Assembly: GCF_949987535.1 (NCBI RefSeq)
Contig: NC_080066.1
Span: 95,127,600 to 95,191,599, forward strand
Length of the DNA: 64,000 bases
DNA from: Balaenoptera acutorostrata
Taxonomy: Eukaryota > Chordata > Mammalia > Artiodactyla > Balaenopteridae
Direction of reading: 5' to 3'
In this document: positions 24,113 through 36,181 of the stretch, one piece after another
Layout: each line of letters starts with the position of its first letter
Numbering within the stretch: the stretch's first letter is position 1
Made by a program: the position numbers and the translations under genes
Notes under the pieces: generated by a model
The model's database searches: none
Told to the model about the DNA's origin: nothing
The model's input: the letters and a program-made list of their open reading frames with translations, nothing else

Positions 24113-24255
24113 ACCCCCCACCACTTACATCCTCCGCCCTATCCTTTCACACTGGTGAAAGGGACATGAGACACAGCTCAAGTCCATTTTGGTAGGTTTT
24201 CCAAGTTTGTGATCATCTCTTCCTTCACTTGATTTGGAGGTGGCAGAGAGCATAG
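24113..24255. repeat. Right arm of a ~143-bp inverted repeat
   Basis: It is the reverse complement of 22838-22981, separated from it by about 1.13 kb. The arms end sharply at 'gagagcatag' on the outer side. On the inner side, weak similarity may continue a little further ('cggccaagtg' against 'cggcccagtg'). Confidence 0.93.
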
Positions 24256-24839
24256 TAGACTTGACAGTAGATCTGTAGAAAGAATGCTGAGAGAATGCAG
24301 CCACGGAATGCCATTGGGGAACCTGCTTCAGAGAATGACCCAGAGGAGGTGTCCTCTCGTGGCGAGGGCCCCGGCTCTTGTCACGTTTTCAGTTCTTTTT
24401 GCCATAATCCTCTTTCTGGTATCTGCGGATGTTTCTCACATGTGCCGTGACACTTTCCTCTAGAAACCTCCAATTCACCTGGATTCTTTTCGTCTCTTTC
24501 TCAAAACCATCCCCTGTTCGAATCCAAATCATGATGCAAAGCACAAGTCAGACCATTTATTCAGCATTTCGCCTGTCTCAAGTACTCTTCGGAAGTACCA
24601 CCATTTTGTGCGGATGTGTGTACATGTTGGGATGAAAAATTCAAGTGACAGAAAGTTAAATGGTGAAGAACATTTGTCCCATCCACATTCCCAGTTCCCC
24701 TCCTAGAGCAAAACCCAGCAGCAGCCTCTTGGGCTTCCTCTGAGTAAGAAGGTCCTCTGCCCACTGCTCTGCATCAAGACTTTTCCACTTAGTAAATCTT
24801 GGAGCGCAGCCAGGTCGGGACTTTAGAGCTGCCTCCTTC

Positions 24840-25335
24840 ATATTCCATCATATAGCTGTGCCAGAATTAATAGCTGGTGTCCTTTGGATGGATGACATTC
24901 AGGCGGTTTCTAATCTTTTACTGTTACAGACAGTGCCACAGAATACAGACAGTTTTGCACATACAGTGCAAGTATATACAGTTTGCACAGTCATGTAACT
25001 GTAAGATACACTCCTAGCAGTGGCATTGCTGGATCAAAAGGAACTGTGGTCTTTTTACTGTGTTAACTGATGCCAGAATGCCCTCTCTAGAAGGTGTGCC
25101 TGTTTACATTCTCACCAACAGTACAGAAGTACCTGTTTCCACACATCCTCCGCAATTTAGGGCATTACCGATTTTGTTTTCATCTTCGCATTATCTTTGC
25201 ATCGTCTGATAGGTGAATGGCATCTCATTATAATTCTAATTTCACTTCTCACTGTTCTTGTGGTTGAGCATCTTTTCATATTTACAGATCTTCTCAAAGC
25301 AGTTCCTTTCCGGAGATATTTGACCATTTTGAAAT
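24840..25335. repeat. Old L1 fragment
   Basis: 'agcagtggcattgctggatc', 'tgtttacattctcaccaaca', 'ggtgaatggcatctcattat' and 'gagcatcttttcatatttac' occur in the usual old-L1 order. The sequence is degenerate with no ORF. Confidence 0.7.
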
Positions 25336-27589
25336 ACTGTTGGTAACTACATGGACTTTTGTTTAATTAAGTGAGTCTTTTTTTAAAATAAAGACCCCAG
25401 TGTGGGCTTACATGGTCCCCCCTGATTTGATCTGTCTTTCTATCTGTGACATAAACTCAGAAATAACTATCTTTGAGTAATGGTTCAGCTTTCGGAGTGG
25501 GTTAGCTGATAACTTGGTTGCTGGAGCTGGTGTTCATGACTGGCTATTGTCCAAATGCTCACAGAACACTCACTCAACGCTGGGAGTGTTTAAAAGGAGG
25601 AACAGGGCAGGGCAGGGGGTCAGGGTCAGAGGTCGCTTGCAAGTCATTTGTTGATCCAAAGTTGTCACCCTCTGGGTTTAACATTTCTCTGCGGAAAATT
25701 ATGACTTGAAGAAACATTGTCTGTTTGCCCTTCTGAACCACGAAATGACGAGATGCATTGTCAAAGTTGAAGCCTTGTTTGTAAATACTTGGCCTCATCA
25801 CACTTGGGTGGAGTGTATATACCATTGGCGTTTTGCCTCAAGAAAATCCAAGTACAAACTGCCTTTGCCTGATTTATAGACATACTGTATGAGACCTTCT
25901 TACCTGAGGTACACAAAGCCCACTTGAAAATGAGGAAGAGGCAATTTCCATGTGTGTGACACTTGATTCCTGGATTCTATTAATTATAGTATTAGAAGGT
26001 TGAATCTGATGACTTCTTCAGCATCGTTGAAAGCCTCAAATTCTGTGACTTTTTCTCTGGTAATTTCTTTCAGCATAGGGAGTTTGGAGTTAAATGACAA
26101 GGAAATTAATCTTGCAGGGCAACTAACTGCCACTATGGAAACATGCAAGGACCTTCAGATCAGCCCAAAATGCCATAGTACATGAGTCCAGTGGAACGAA
26201 TATAATAAAATGAAATGTGTTCCTTGCTAATCTTATCCCCTAGAGTTAGTCACTGAATATTCCTGTAACCATCCAGATGGTTTTACATTCTTATGCTGGT
26301 AATGGAACTTGATGGTATCTACTATACAGGCACTAAATGGATTTTCCTGAGAATTTGACTTTTTGTTTCAGAAAAGCTTGATATTCAGAACCACCATATA
26401 TATCTTTAAGATTTGAAGGAATCCGTATTGATCATCTGACCCATCTGATAGATGTAGAAACTGAGGCCATGTAAAGTGAAGTGGCTGAACCAGGCTCCAG
26501 GACATGTAGGTTTTTCCTAGTAGATTTTCACCAACTTCTCTCTCCAGCAAAGAGCTTCAAATGCCGTGTGCTGTTGCTGTCTGTTTCTAGGGCTCAGACC
26601 TGCTTCTTAACCTAATTTTTAACCTGAAATGGAAAATGAAATATGAAACCCAGTTTTCCCTTTGGCTTGGTCACATGACCAGAAGCAGCCACGTTCGCTG
26701 TGCTAAATGTTCAGGTAGAGCCTTTCTCAGTTCCCCATCTGCCCATGGTATGCTGTGATTTCGTGATGTGCGGGCTCTTCGGGGTCACGTGGCACCATCT
26801 GCCCCGTCGTTATCTTCACAACATCCCCCAGAGGAAGGAGAGACAGGCTGTGGGGCCAGCTTGTTTATTTTAGGAGGAAACAGGCACAGAAAAGTTAATT
26901 CACAAGGTCTTGGACTGAATTCCAAAGGGAGAGGAGTGGGAAGAGGAGCTAGAGGATAAACAACACCAAGCCCATCCCAGGACAGGCTCGGTCCTTGGTT
27001 TAATTTAAAATGTGTTGTGTTCAGTGGCCAGACCACCCTCAGGCCAGGCACAGGGCGGCAGGGAACTCTGTAACTGCGGGGATATTCTTGTAGCCAGTTA
27101 CATTCTCCAAGCGGTGACCATCACCGTCTGAAAACTTTGAGGGGAACACACATTGAACCTCCACCGAAAGAGGTGACCGCTGTGCAGATGTGGAGGCCGC
27201 GGTGTCCGTCCTCTCTGAGAGTCTCGTTGGATCCGGGAAGGGGCTTAGTATCAGCTCACCCCCACGCCACCCACCCCAACTGTGTGTCTGGTCAGCTGCG
27301 AGGAGGAGAAAGCCGGCTGGAGAAGAGAGGGGAGGTGCGGGGGGGAGGCAGGAGCAGTGTCTGTACTCATTGCACACCTGCGTGTTCCCGCTGCTCTTTG
27401 GGCACAGCTGAAGGGGGCCTGCCTCTGTCTACAGCGGGGTGTGTAGCAAAGACACCACTTCACCTGCAGGGTTTCTTGAGATGGCAGTAAGCTGGAAAGC
27501 ACTAGAAATCCAGACCCTAGCTGTAAACACCAGTACAGAAGGAAGGGAATGCCACCTTAATAATATTTGCTAGCCCAGTCCTGTATGGG

Positions 27590-28060
27590 CCAATGATTTT
27601 TTCCATGTTTATTTTTTTTTATTACAAAAATAATATATGTTCATCGTAAAACACTTAAAAACTACTTTTTAAAAGACCAAAAAGAAGAAAATAAAAATCA
27701 CCTGTAATCCCACCATCATGGTATACACACAGTGCAGTGCAGTGGATAAAATTGCAGGCTCTGGGATCAGCGTCCCTGGGTTTGAATCCTGGCTCCCCTG
27801 GGAAATAGCTGTGTGGCCTTGGGTTAAGTTTATTTTTTTTTTGAGGAATAAGTCAAATTTATTGAGCATCTACTATGTTCAGTGGTAGATCCTGGGTGTA
27901 AGGTGGTAAACGGAATGAGGGGTGGTGTTTGCCCTCAGAATTTCTGTCGTATAGTCACCAAATAAATATTATAGAGAATAAGTGTTATGAAAGAAACATC
28001 ACTGATGCTGGAAGAATATGTCCCAGGGAAGCTGATTTAGTATACAGTGTTCTGCGATAG
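27590..28060. repeat. Cluster of old repeats: L1-like, MIR, L2-like
   Basis: 27600-27720 reads like an old L1 piece ('acaaaaataatatatgttca', 'aatcacctgtaatcccacca'). 27735-27830 is a MIR ('ttgaatcctggctcccctgg', 'tgtgtggccttgggttaagt'). 27845-28060 has L2-style wording ('tttattgagcatctactatg'). Edges are approximate. Confidence 0.6.
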
Positions 28061-29852
28061 GCTTTTGGGTTCTAGACATGATGACAGTCTCATCTAGAGG
28101 ACGGGCTATGGCAGAGAACAGACCCTCTCAGGAGGTGGGGAGGTCCAGCTCCACTCGGGTGGGGGAACGCCTCCTGGGGGGAAGTGCCCCGGAGGGATGG
28201 GTAACTGGAGATGGGAAAGAGGGAAGGCGTCCCAGGCAGAAGGAAAAGTCAGAGGCAGGGAACCGCAGGATGCTTTGGAGGAGCAGCAAAGAGCCCAGTG
28301 TGGTTTATGGGGTGGGGAGGGCAGTTTAGTATGAGAACTGTGAGAAAAGGCTGGGGAGGTAAGCTGGGGCTAGTCGCCAAGACTCTGTAGACATTTATTC
28401 TAGAAGTAATCAGGGACTCACAGTTGGGGAGATTATCTGAGTTCTGAGAAGGCGCGGGGATCATTTGAGGGCTGGATGGCAGAGGACGGAGCCCGGGGAC
28501 AGGAAGGGCAGTTAAGGTCACTGCCAGCACTCTCAATGCCTGTCTGGACAGTCTGTGCTGGACAGCTGACTAGGTGCTGGAGGGACACAAAGATGGACAT
28601 GACACCTCGGGGAACTCTGGGAGAGGGGCCAGTGTTACACAAACCAACACCGTAGGTGCTGGGGAAGGGGTATGAATGCCCTGCATGCAACGGAGCTGCT
28701 AGCTCTGGGAGGGGCAGGCCAGGGCCCCGCCGAAGAGGAGGAGAGGTCTGAGCAGAGTCCTGGGCTGTGGCCGGCTGGGCGAGTGGCCTTGCCCACCCCA
28801 AGAAGGGCACTAGGGGCAAGGGCAGGGAGAACCTGGCCTCGGTCTGACTGTCCTCCATTATCTTGCATCCTTTTATTGACACACATTTTGTTTAAAACTC
28901 ACGTACTTGGCTTTGGGAAGAAACTGAAGCATTTTTTCTGCTGTTCTATTAAAAATATCCTGCCAAATTTGCTTCCTCAGGGTCCCCGCCCTGTGTTTAC
29001 CTGAGCCAGGCGGCCACTGCTGAAACCTCAGATGCCATTTCCTGGTGGGTCTTTTCAGCAGGGATGGTGACCATGGTCTCCACAGGGCTGTGACGGAAGC
29101 CCCTGATTGGGTGGAAAGGGCCCCTTCCTTCCTGCCTCCCCCCCTTGTTCCCAGAATGTGGAGCCAGGAATGCCAAGCTGGGATCTTCCACAGGACAAAG
29201 TCTCTTTCCCAGCTCGCAAAGCTATATAGCTTTGGGGTCCTTTTGCAAAGATAGAAAGTGTATTTTTAAACAACTGGACTGATTACATCTCTGTTTTGTT
29301 CCAGACTGTTAAAAGTTCCATTGGAAAGTCTTATAGAATTGAAATGTCTATAACTGAATGATGAATTTTTAACATATATCGAGCATCACAGGGATAGTTC
29401 TATTATTGTGTCAACTCCTGTGCCCTCCACGGACACTCTTACCTGCACACATACATACACTACACCCACATGCAAGCTCACCTGCATGTGTGCACACACA
29501 CACACATGCCCAGATCTGTGTGCACCCTGGGCCTTGTTGCATTCTGCCCAGCTGGAACTGATTCTCATAAACTCAGAACATTCTCTTCCCTGAGCTGTCA
29601 GCATGAAAGGCTCTTTAATCACCTTGCCCACGAGGCAAGGCACTGTGAAATTACACGACTCTCAAAGTTTCAGTAGACAAGCCAAATTTTACATTAACCT
29701 CTGTGGTTAAGACTGTTTCGACTGTTGCTAAATCCAGCTCCGTACATGGTCAGATTTGTGACATAGTTCCCTGATGAACAGATTTCAACTTCCTGATCTA
29801 CTCAGCAGTTTGTGGAGATGTATATCTTCAAACAAGTTTAGCAGCCTTGGAT

Positions 29853-29960
29853 TTTTTCCTTTCTTTCCTTCTCCCTTTCTTTCTCCTTTTCCTTCTTCTT
29901 TCCAGCCTTCTGTCCATCCTTTCTTCCTTTCTTCTTTTCTTCTCTTTTCCTTTCTTTCTT
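29853..29960. repeat. Pyrimidine-rich (TTTC/TTCC)n tract
   Basis: About 105 bases are almost pure C/T with irregular TTTCTT and CCTTTC units, directly upstream of an L1 piece. Confidence 0.9.
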
Positions 29961-29969
29961 ATTTATTTA

Positions 29970-30480
29970 TTTTTACTTTTAAAGTCAGTTTTATTGAAGT
30001 ATAGTACATTATAATGCACTCACTTTAATTGTACAGCTTGTTGATTTTTGACAGATTTGCAAATTTACTCATGTTCTCGTGTTTCTCGTGTAACCACCAC
30101 CATCTTCAAGAAATAGAAATTTTCTGTCACCCTGAGAAGTTCCTTCTTCATTTGTGCCACTTTGCAGTCAGTCCCAGCCCCATCCTCAGCCACAGGCAAC
30201 TCCTGATCTGCTCTCTGTCACTGTAGCTTAGCTTTGCCTGTCCTAGAATTTAATATAAATGGAATCGTACAGTATTTGCTCTTTAGCGCCTGGCTTCTCC
30301 CACTCGGCATGTTTCTGAGATTCACCCGTGTGGCTGCATGTGTCAGTAGCTCATTCCATTTATCACTGAGTAGTAATCCACTGCATAGAGGCACCGCAGT
30401 TTATCCGTTCACCTGCCAAAGGACGTTTGGATTTTTTCCAGTTTGGGGCTATTCTGGGTAAAGCTAGCAGCCTCATTTTT
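29970..30480. repeat. Old L1 3'-region fragment
   Basis: 'agtcagttttattgaagtat', 'gtaaccaccaccatcttcaa', 'tataaatggaatcgtacagt' and 'gtttggattttttccagttt' occur in the L1 order. This is the same family pattern as at 15270 and 17490. Confidence 0.7.
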
Positions 30481-30659
30481 ATGGCAGTATGTCCCTCAGC
30501 AACAGTCCCAAGCACATCCTAGGCACTTGATAATTATTAATTAATCCATTAAAAAAATTTTGTATTTGAAATGTCTTGTTAAATTCCAAGATGTTTAGTG
30601 TATTTTCGATTTCCGGAGAGACATGTTCAAAAAGATTGTTTCAAGCAGGGAAGTTTAGG

Positions 30660-30781
30660 GGAATTCCCTGGTGGTCCAGTGGTTAGGACTCTGCGCTTTC
30701 ACGTCCGAGGGCCTGGGTTCGATCCCTGGTCGGGGAACTAAGATCCTGTAAGGCGCGAGGCGCAGCCCAAAAAAAGAAAAG
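30660..30781 (+). repeat. CHR-1/Bov-tA-like SINE, short form
   Basis: 'gaattccctggtggtccagt' is followed by 'gggttcgatccctggtcggg' and 'gaactaagatcctgtaaggc', with an A-rich end. The box-B-like sequence is well kept. Confidence 0.9.
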
Positions 30782-31594
30782 GGATTTTGAACATCTTCCC
30801 ACAGAAAACATTGAGTCAGTGTAGGAAGCAGGGTAGGAAGGGCCCCCCCACCTCAGACATTCCCAGACCAGTTGGGAGGCACCTGTGGACTAACGGAGTA
30901 CAGTTCTCTGGGGGGCTAGGGGCACGCTGCGGGAGCCCAGGAGGGCTGGAGGGCACAGTTGGGTCTCTAAGGCTGAGTCAGAGCTGTAGCGTTTCCACTC
31001 AGAAGTAGGCTCCAGGTAGACAGTGCTGTCCAGACCAAAGGCAGTCAGCTCAAAACGTAAGGACACTATGTAGGCCAAAAAAAACAGCAGCCAAGGGCAC
31101 GTTCAGTCTGAGGGCCACTGGTTTTCAATGTTGTTTTAAGTGGTAGCTTCATCACAGACCTACTTAGCATAGTGTGCTGACTGTAGGGGTGACAGGGCTC
31201 TGACCGCCCTCTGTAACAGAACCTCTGGGGCACTTCATTGCTCTCCGCCCGTTGAGTACGAATGTTTGCCCTGAGCTGTCCCAGCCAGCGCAGGTGTGCA
31301 CAGGCCTTTCCTAAGCCAGGGGGGAATCCTGTGGTTGGAATCATCGCTCTGTTTCAGGAATAACCCAGGGTCTTTAAGGCCAACTGGTAGAACTCCCTCT
31401 GTTTCACAAGCAAGGAAAGAAAGGCCACTAGCTCTATTCGTAAAATATGAATGGTTTGTGCTCGGTAGGTATATTCTATTAGCTGTTTTCTGAGCACTGA
31501 TTCTCTCACTTGGCTCAAGCATCATTGCATTGTCACCTTTACCCTAATTAATTTTGTTTTCTCTGTGACTGCAGACTATACCTCACCCCAGCCA

Positions 31595-31930
31595 GGCATC
31601 CTTCAACAAATATTTATTGTGCCCCCGCCATGCATTGGGGACTAGATACGAGGGTTTTTTAAATAACCAGCAGATAACATCTTGGAGAGCTTTCTAGGTG
31701 CCAAGATGATTCTAACTGCTTCACATATATTAACTCCACAGCCCCATGAAGTATATGGATACTATTATTAGCCCCATTTTACAGATGAGCAAATGAGGCA
31801 CAGAGGGGTTAAGTAACATGCCCAAGGTCACAGAATTAGTAAGTGATGGAGACAGATTAGATCCCAGGCAGCCTGAGTCCAAAGCCCATACTGATAATCA
31901 CTGTCTTGTGCCGCCATGAGGAAGATGTGG
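31595..31930 (-). repeat. L2-like piece followed by MIR
   Basis: 'caacaaatatttattgtgcc' (L2-style) is followed by a reversed MIR: 'tactattattagccccattt', 'aggggttaagtaacatgccc', 'tagatcccaggcagcctgag'. A second reversed MIR lies at about 32110-32300 ('ggttttacagatgagaaaat'). Confidence 0.7.
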
Positions 31931-32544
31931 TCCCTACGGTTAAAGAATTTATGATCCAATGAGAGAACCCTGTATATCCATTGGATTATAATCCACTGTG
32001 TAAAGTTGTTTAGTAGGAGAATAAGCAAAGGGCTCTGGGAGCTCAGAAGAGGGAGTAACTGAGTCCACCTTTGTGAGGGAGGGGGGCAGAATTAATAATG
32101 AAAGTTTATATTTATTGAAAGTTTACTAAGTCTCAGCACTGTACTGAGCATGTTAAAAGCATTTTCTTATGCAGTCATTCAACAACCTGGTTTTACAGAT
32201 GAGAAAATTGGAGCTTATAGAAGTTAAGTAACATGTCACTTAAGTTTCCCCTAGGTGTTTTGAAGAATGACGAGGATTTGGGCTAGATTTCTAGGTCCTA
32301 AGCCAGAGGAGAAGGGCTTGCCAGGGCCTAGGCCCAGCATGAGCAAAGATGGGGGAGCTTTCATGAATTTTAAAATCCGTCTTCAAATAAGCAGATTTAA
32401 ATTCTGTGTTTCCTCAGTTCTGTGCTGTACCATCTAACCATGTATTGGTAACTTTTTAGAATAAAAAGAAACTATTTTAAATGTGTTTTGTTTTACCGAC
32501 CAGCAATAACACAGACCCATCTTTGCCATCCCATGCCTTGGTCT

Positions 32545-33085
32545 TCATTCTAAGGCAGTGATCCTCAAACTTTACTGGGCATTACAATTGTCTGAGGAGC
32601 TTATAAAATGCCGGTCACCCTTCTCTACTTTGAAATGAAAGTGTCAGATGACAAGAGAGCAAACTCTTAAGTTTACTGAAGAACTGCATGCATAAATATT
32701 TCTAATATTATATTTTGAAGTTACTACATTGTTCATTTCCCTTGTGCCTAAAATATAATCTTTTCTATTCAGAATGATGACCAATCCTCAGTGGAAACCA
32801 TAAATCATTGCAGGCTTCAGTTTCATTCACCATCCTATGCTTACTAAAGCCAGAATAATGTATAAATATGTTGTAGAGGCTTTGTAAACAACTCTCATTT
32901 AGCCAAAAATAAAATTAAATCTGTATACTCTAAAAAGTAATAATAAAGTAAAATAAAATGCAAGTCACCAAGCCCAGCCCCAGGGATTCTGATTCCATGG
33001 TTCTAGGGAGAGGCTAGGAGTCTAAATTTTAACAAACCCCATACTTGATTCTGATGCAAGACCAGGCTCTGAGAATCAGTGGTCT
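32545..33085. repeat. MER5-type DNA transposon, split by an insertion
   Basis: The left part (32545-32619) has 'cagtgatcctcaaactttac'. The right part (32953-33085) has 'ccagccccagggattctgat' and ends 'tctgagaatcagtgg'. Together these are the two halves of a short MER5-like, Charlie-related element. The two terminal sequences are roughly inverted relative to each other, as expected for such an element. An inserted segment at 32620-32952 separates the halves. Confidence 0.7.
32620..32952 (+). repeat. Retroposed RNA copy (unidentified) inside MER5-type element
   Basis: About 333 bases lie between a near-perfect 17-base duplication of host sequence (ataaaatgc..gtcacc at 32603-32619 and 32953-32969, 15/17 matches). 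The insert ends in A-rich sequence with AATAAA-like words, as expected of a poly(A) tail that has decayed. It is AT-rich like a 3' UTR. Near its start one frame reads LYFEMKVSDDKRANS then a stop, which may be a C terminus or chance. The source gene is not recognised. Confidence 0.55.
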
Positions 33086-33173
33086 CTAGGTCCTTCTGAA
33101 TAATTTTCCTTCAGCAGGCAAACTAAATAACATATCATTAAACTAGATCCTTTCTTTAAAATCAGCTGGAACA

Positions 33174-33524
33174 GGCTTCCCTGGGGGCGCAGTGGATAAG
33201 AATCCGCCTGCCAATGCAGGGGACACAGGTTCGTTCCCTGGTCCGGGAAGATCCCACATGCCGCAGAGTAGCTAAGCCCGTGTGCCACAACTACTGAGCC
33301 TGCGCTCTAGAGCCCGCGAGCCACAACTACTGAAGCCCGCGCGCCTAGAGCCCGTGCTCCGCAACAGGAGAGGCCACCGCAGTGAGAAGCCACCGCAGTG
33401 AGAATCCCACGCACCGCAACCATGAGTAGCCCCCACTCGCCGCAACTAGAGAAAGACCGCGCACAGCATCGAAGACCCAATGCAGCCAAAAATAAATAAA
33501 TAAATAAATAAATAATTTTAAAAA
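33174..33524 (+). repeat. CHR-type SINE, long subfamily
   Basis: It runs from 'ggcttccctgggggcgcagt' through 'acccaatgcagccaaaaata' to an (aaat)n tail. The target-site duplication aaatcagct(g/a)gaac occurs at about 33158-33171 and 33525-33538. Confidence 0.95.
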
Positions 33525-33544
33525 AAATCAGCTAGAACTTTTTG

Positions 33545-33950
33545 ATAGACAGATATTTGGTGCCTTTCTTATATCATGAAGATATAAGAATTGAGAAGAC
33601 CTATTCAGCCTTAAAATGGAAGGAAATTCTGATACCTGCTATAACATGGATGAACCTTGAGGACATTATGTTAAGTGAAAGCAGCCAGTCACAAAAAGAC
33701 AAGTACTGCATGATTCCACTTATATGACGTATTTAGGGCAAATTCATAAAGGCATAAAATAGAATAGTGGTTGCCAGGGGCTGGGGGAGGAGGGAATGGA
33801 CACATTGTTTGGTGGGTACACTTTCGGTTTGGGAAGACGAAAAGAGTTCTGGAGATGGATGTTGGTGATAGTTGCGCAACAATATGAATGCACTTAATGC
33901 CACTAAACTGTACACTTAAAAATGATAAAATAATAACAATAACAACTGTA
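33545..33950 (+). repeat. Old L1 fragment, 3' end of ORF2 and 3' UTR
   Basis: 'tattcagccttaaaatggaa', 'ataacatggatgaaccttga', 'tgcatgattccacttatatg', 'gttgccaggggctgggggag' and 'actaaactgtacacttaaaa' follow the sense order of an old L1 3' end. Stops and frameshifts abolish coding. Confidence 0.8.
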
Positions 33951-35876
33951 TGTGGGGAAAAAATTGAGCAGACCAACCTCTCCTGGCTTTGATAATTCTT
34001 TGCTTTCTTCTGAGACACTTGGTGATTTTTTTCACCTTTGATTGTGTTGCCTAATGTGTAACAAGCAATCCTTTTTACACCTGCTTAATGCCAAACAAAA
34101 CAGTTCTACTTCCCTATACTACTTAATCTTATTAAGCTTTCAACATTACTTTAAAACAGAAGAATACAGACATGCAGCCATTCCTCCCGAGATGAGTACT
34201 GGCTTCACTTATAGCAAACTTACATCTGGCAGTTCCGTTTCCAGTAACTTTTTATTTCACTGAAGCATTAGAATGAAGTCTTCTTTAAAATAACTATTAG
34301 GAACCCAAATTTAAGTTAAAGTTTAAACACATGAGGTACTATTGAGGCCAACTGCTGAACCCAGGTGGCCCTTGGAGGAGGAGAGACGTGTCTGCATGGC
34401 TGGATTTGCACGGTGCACGCACATGGGGGAGGTGACAGCTATTGGAGTGGCAAGTTTCTTTCGGCACTGATGGTAAGAGCATCTAGAGTTCGGAAATATT
34501 CAAATGTGGGGATAGATTATTTACCAGTCGTGGTCCTTGGTAGCAAACCAAAGAAGCCGATTCTCGCTAACTTAAGCAGAAAAGGAATTTTTCAGAAAAT
34601 CAGGCTGTTCGCAGAATTGATGGGAAAGTTGGAGAGCTGGGCTCAAAAACTAGGTTAGGAAACCACCATCACTGTCTAAACTCAGCCACCTCTGCCAGAA
34701 ATAAATTCTCAGGTTCCCTGTGTCTTTGCATCATTCCCTCAAGATTCAACACCATCCTCTGGTAGGAGATGATTGTCTGATTCTAGATCACCTACCTGTA
34801 CCCCAGCCTGCTAACGAGTGGGGCAAGAGTCTGTCTGCCACACCTTCAGCGTCTGTGGCCCCCGAGGGACCCTCCCACAACCCCCACCGGACAGGAAGGG
34901 CGTTCAGCAAAATACAACTCGTGTCCTCTCCAGTGTGCACTCTGGACACAGCCTTTTCTTTCATCTGTTTGTGAACCTTCGGTTACCAAGTGAGAGAGAC
35001 TTTGGGTCGGAGAGATAAGTCGATCATCCCTATTGGAAAAGTAAATCCACAAGCAGGGCCCTCAGTGGGTGGTTGCAAAATGTCCTCCAGGTGCCCAGGG
35101 AACAGCACCATCTTTCGTCTGCTGAGGATCTGCTACCCGGGATCTGGGCACTCTGGCACACAAGTCAGCTTCAAATGACAGAACGTGTGTTACCTTAGGA
35201 GTAGGTTTGTTCTGGCCTCAGAGGGACAGAACTCGAGTGGAATCTTGACTCTGAATATTCACATACTACTCTGTGACCTGTTCAATAGGTCTTTGATTTT
35301 CCTCTGATCTAAACTGGCTGCTGACAGCAATGAAAATAAACTCTGGCCCACGTTCCGGGAACTACCTTTGTCCTCCTTGTCCCCGGTGGAGTCAGGGAGT
35401 GATGCAGAGAGAAAGAGAAGTGAAAAGCCTGAGCTGGCAGCATATGCACATGTGTGATGACATAAAGCCCCACATCTGGGGGCTGTGGTTTCCTCTGGAG
35501 AGGAGGTTGAGGCTAGGGCTTGGGGAGGGGTGCACAGAGGGCTTGAGCATTTCTGAATGTTTTCTTTATTTAAATGTGTCTGAATCCAGTTTGCTTGTCC
35601 ACCTACTCCCCTTATACCTGTTCTTCAATTCGTGGAAACTTTAGTCCATGGACCCCCTTTATTTCTGCCTAATAGCTTATTCTCCTTTAGACACTTTCTC
35701 ATCTACCTTAGATGCCTCACTCCCTCCATCCCCAGAGTCAACCAGAATCCCAAAACTGGTGTAACTTATTTTTTTCTGTGCTGTAGTATATATCCATAGG
35801 CTGTTGAGCGGTGCTTTGTTTTTTCCATTGTAAGTGAATGTTATCAAACTGTACATGTCCTTTTGAAACTGATTTT

Positions 35877-36181
35877 TTTTAATTAATTAATTTATTTATT
35901 TATTTATTTATTTATTTTTGGCTGTGTTGGGTCTTCGTTTCTGTGCGAGGGCTTTCTCTAGTTGCGGCGAGCGGGGGCCACTCTTCATCGCGGTGTGCGG
36001 GCCTCTCACTATCGCGGCCTCTCTTGTTGCGGAGCACAGGCTCCAGACGCGCAGGCTCAGTAGTTGTGGCTCACGGGCTCAGTTGCTCCGCGACATGTGG
36101 GATCTTCCCAGACCTGGGCTCGAACCCGTGTCCCCTGCATTGGCAGGCAGATTCTCAACCACTGCGCCACCAGGGAAGCCC
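35877..36181 (-). repeat. CHR-type SINE, short subfamily
   Basis: Minus copy nearly identical in body to the one at 3291-3598. The target-site duplication gaaactgatttttt occurs at about 35865-35878 and 36182-36195. Confidence 0.95.
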
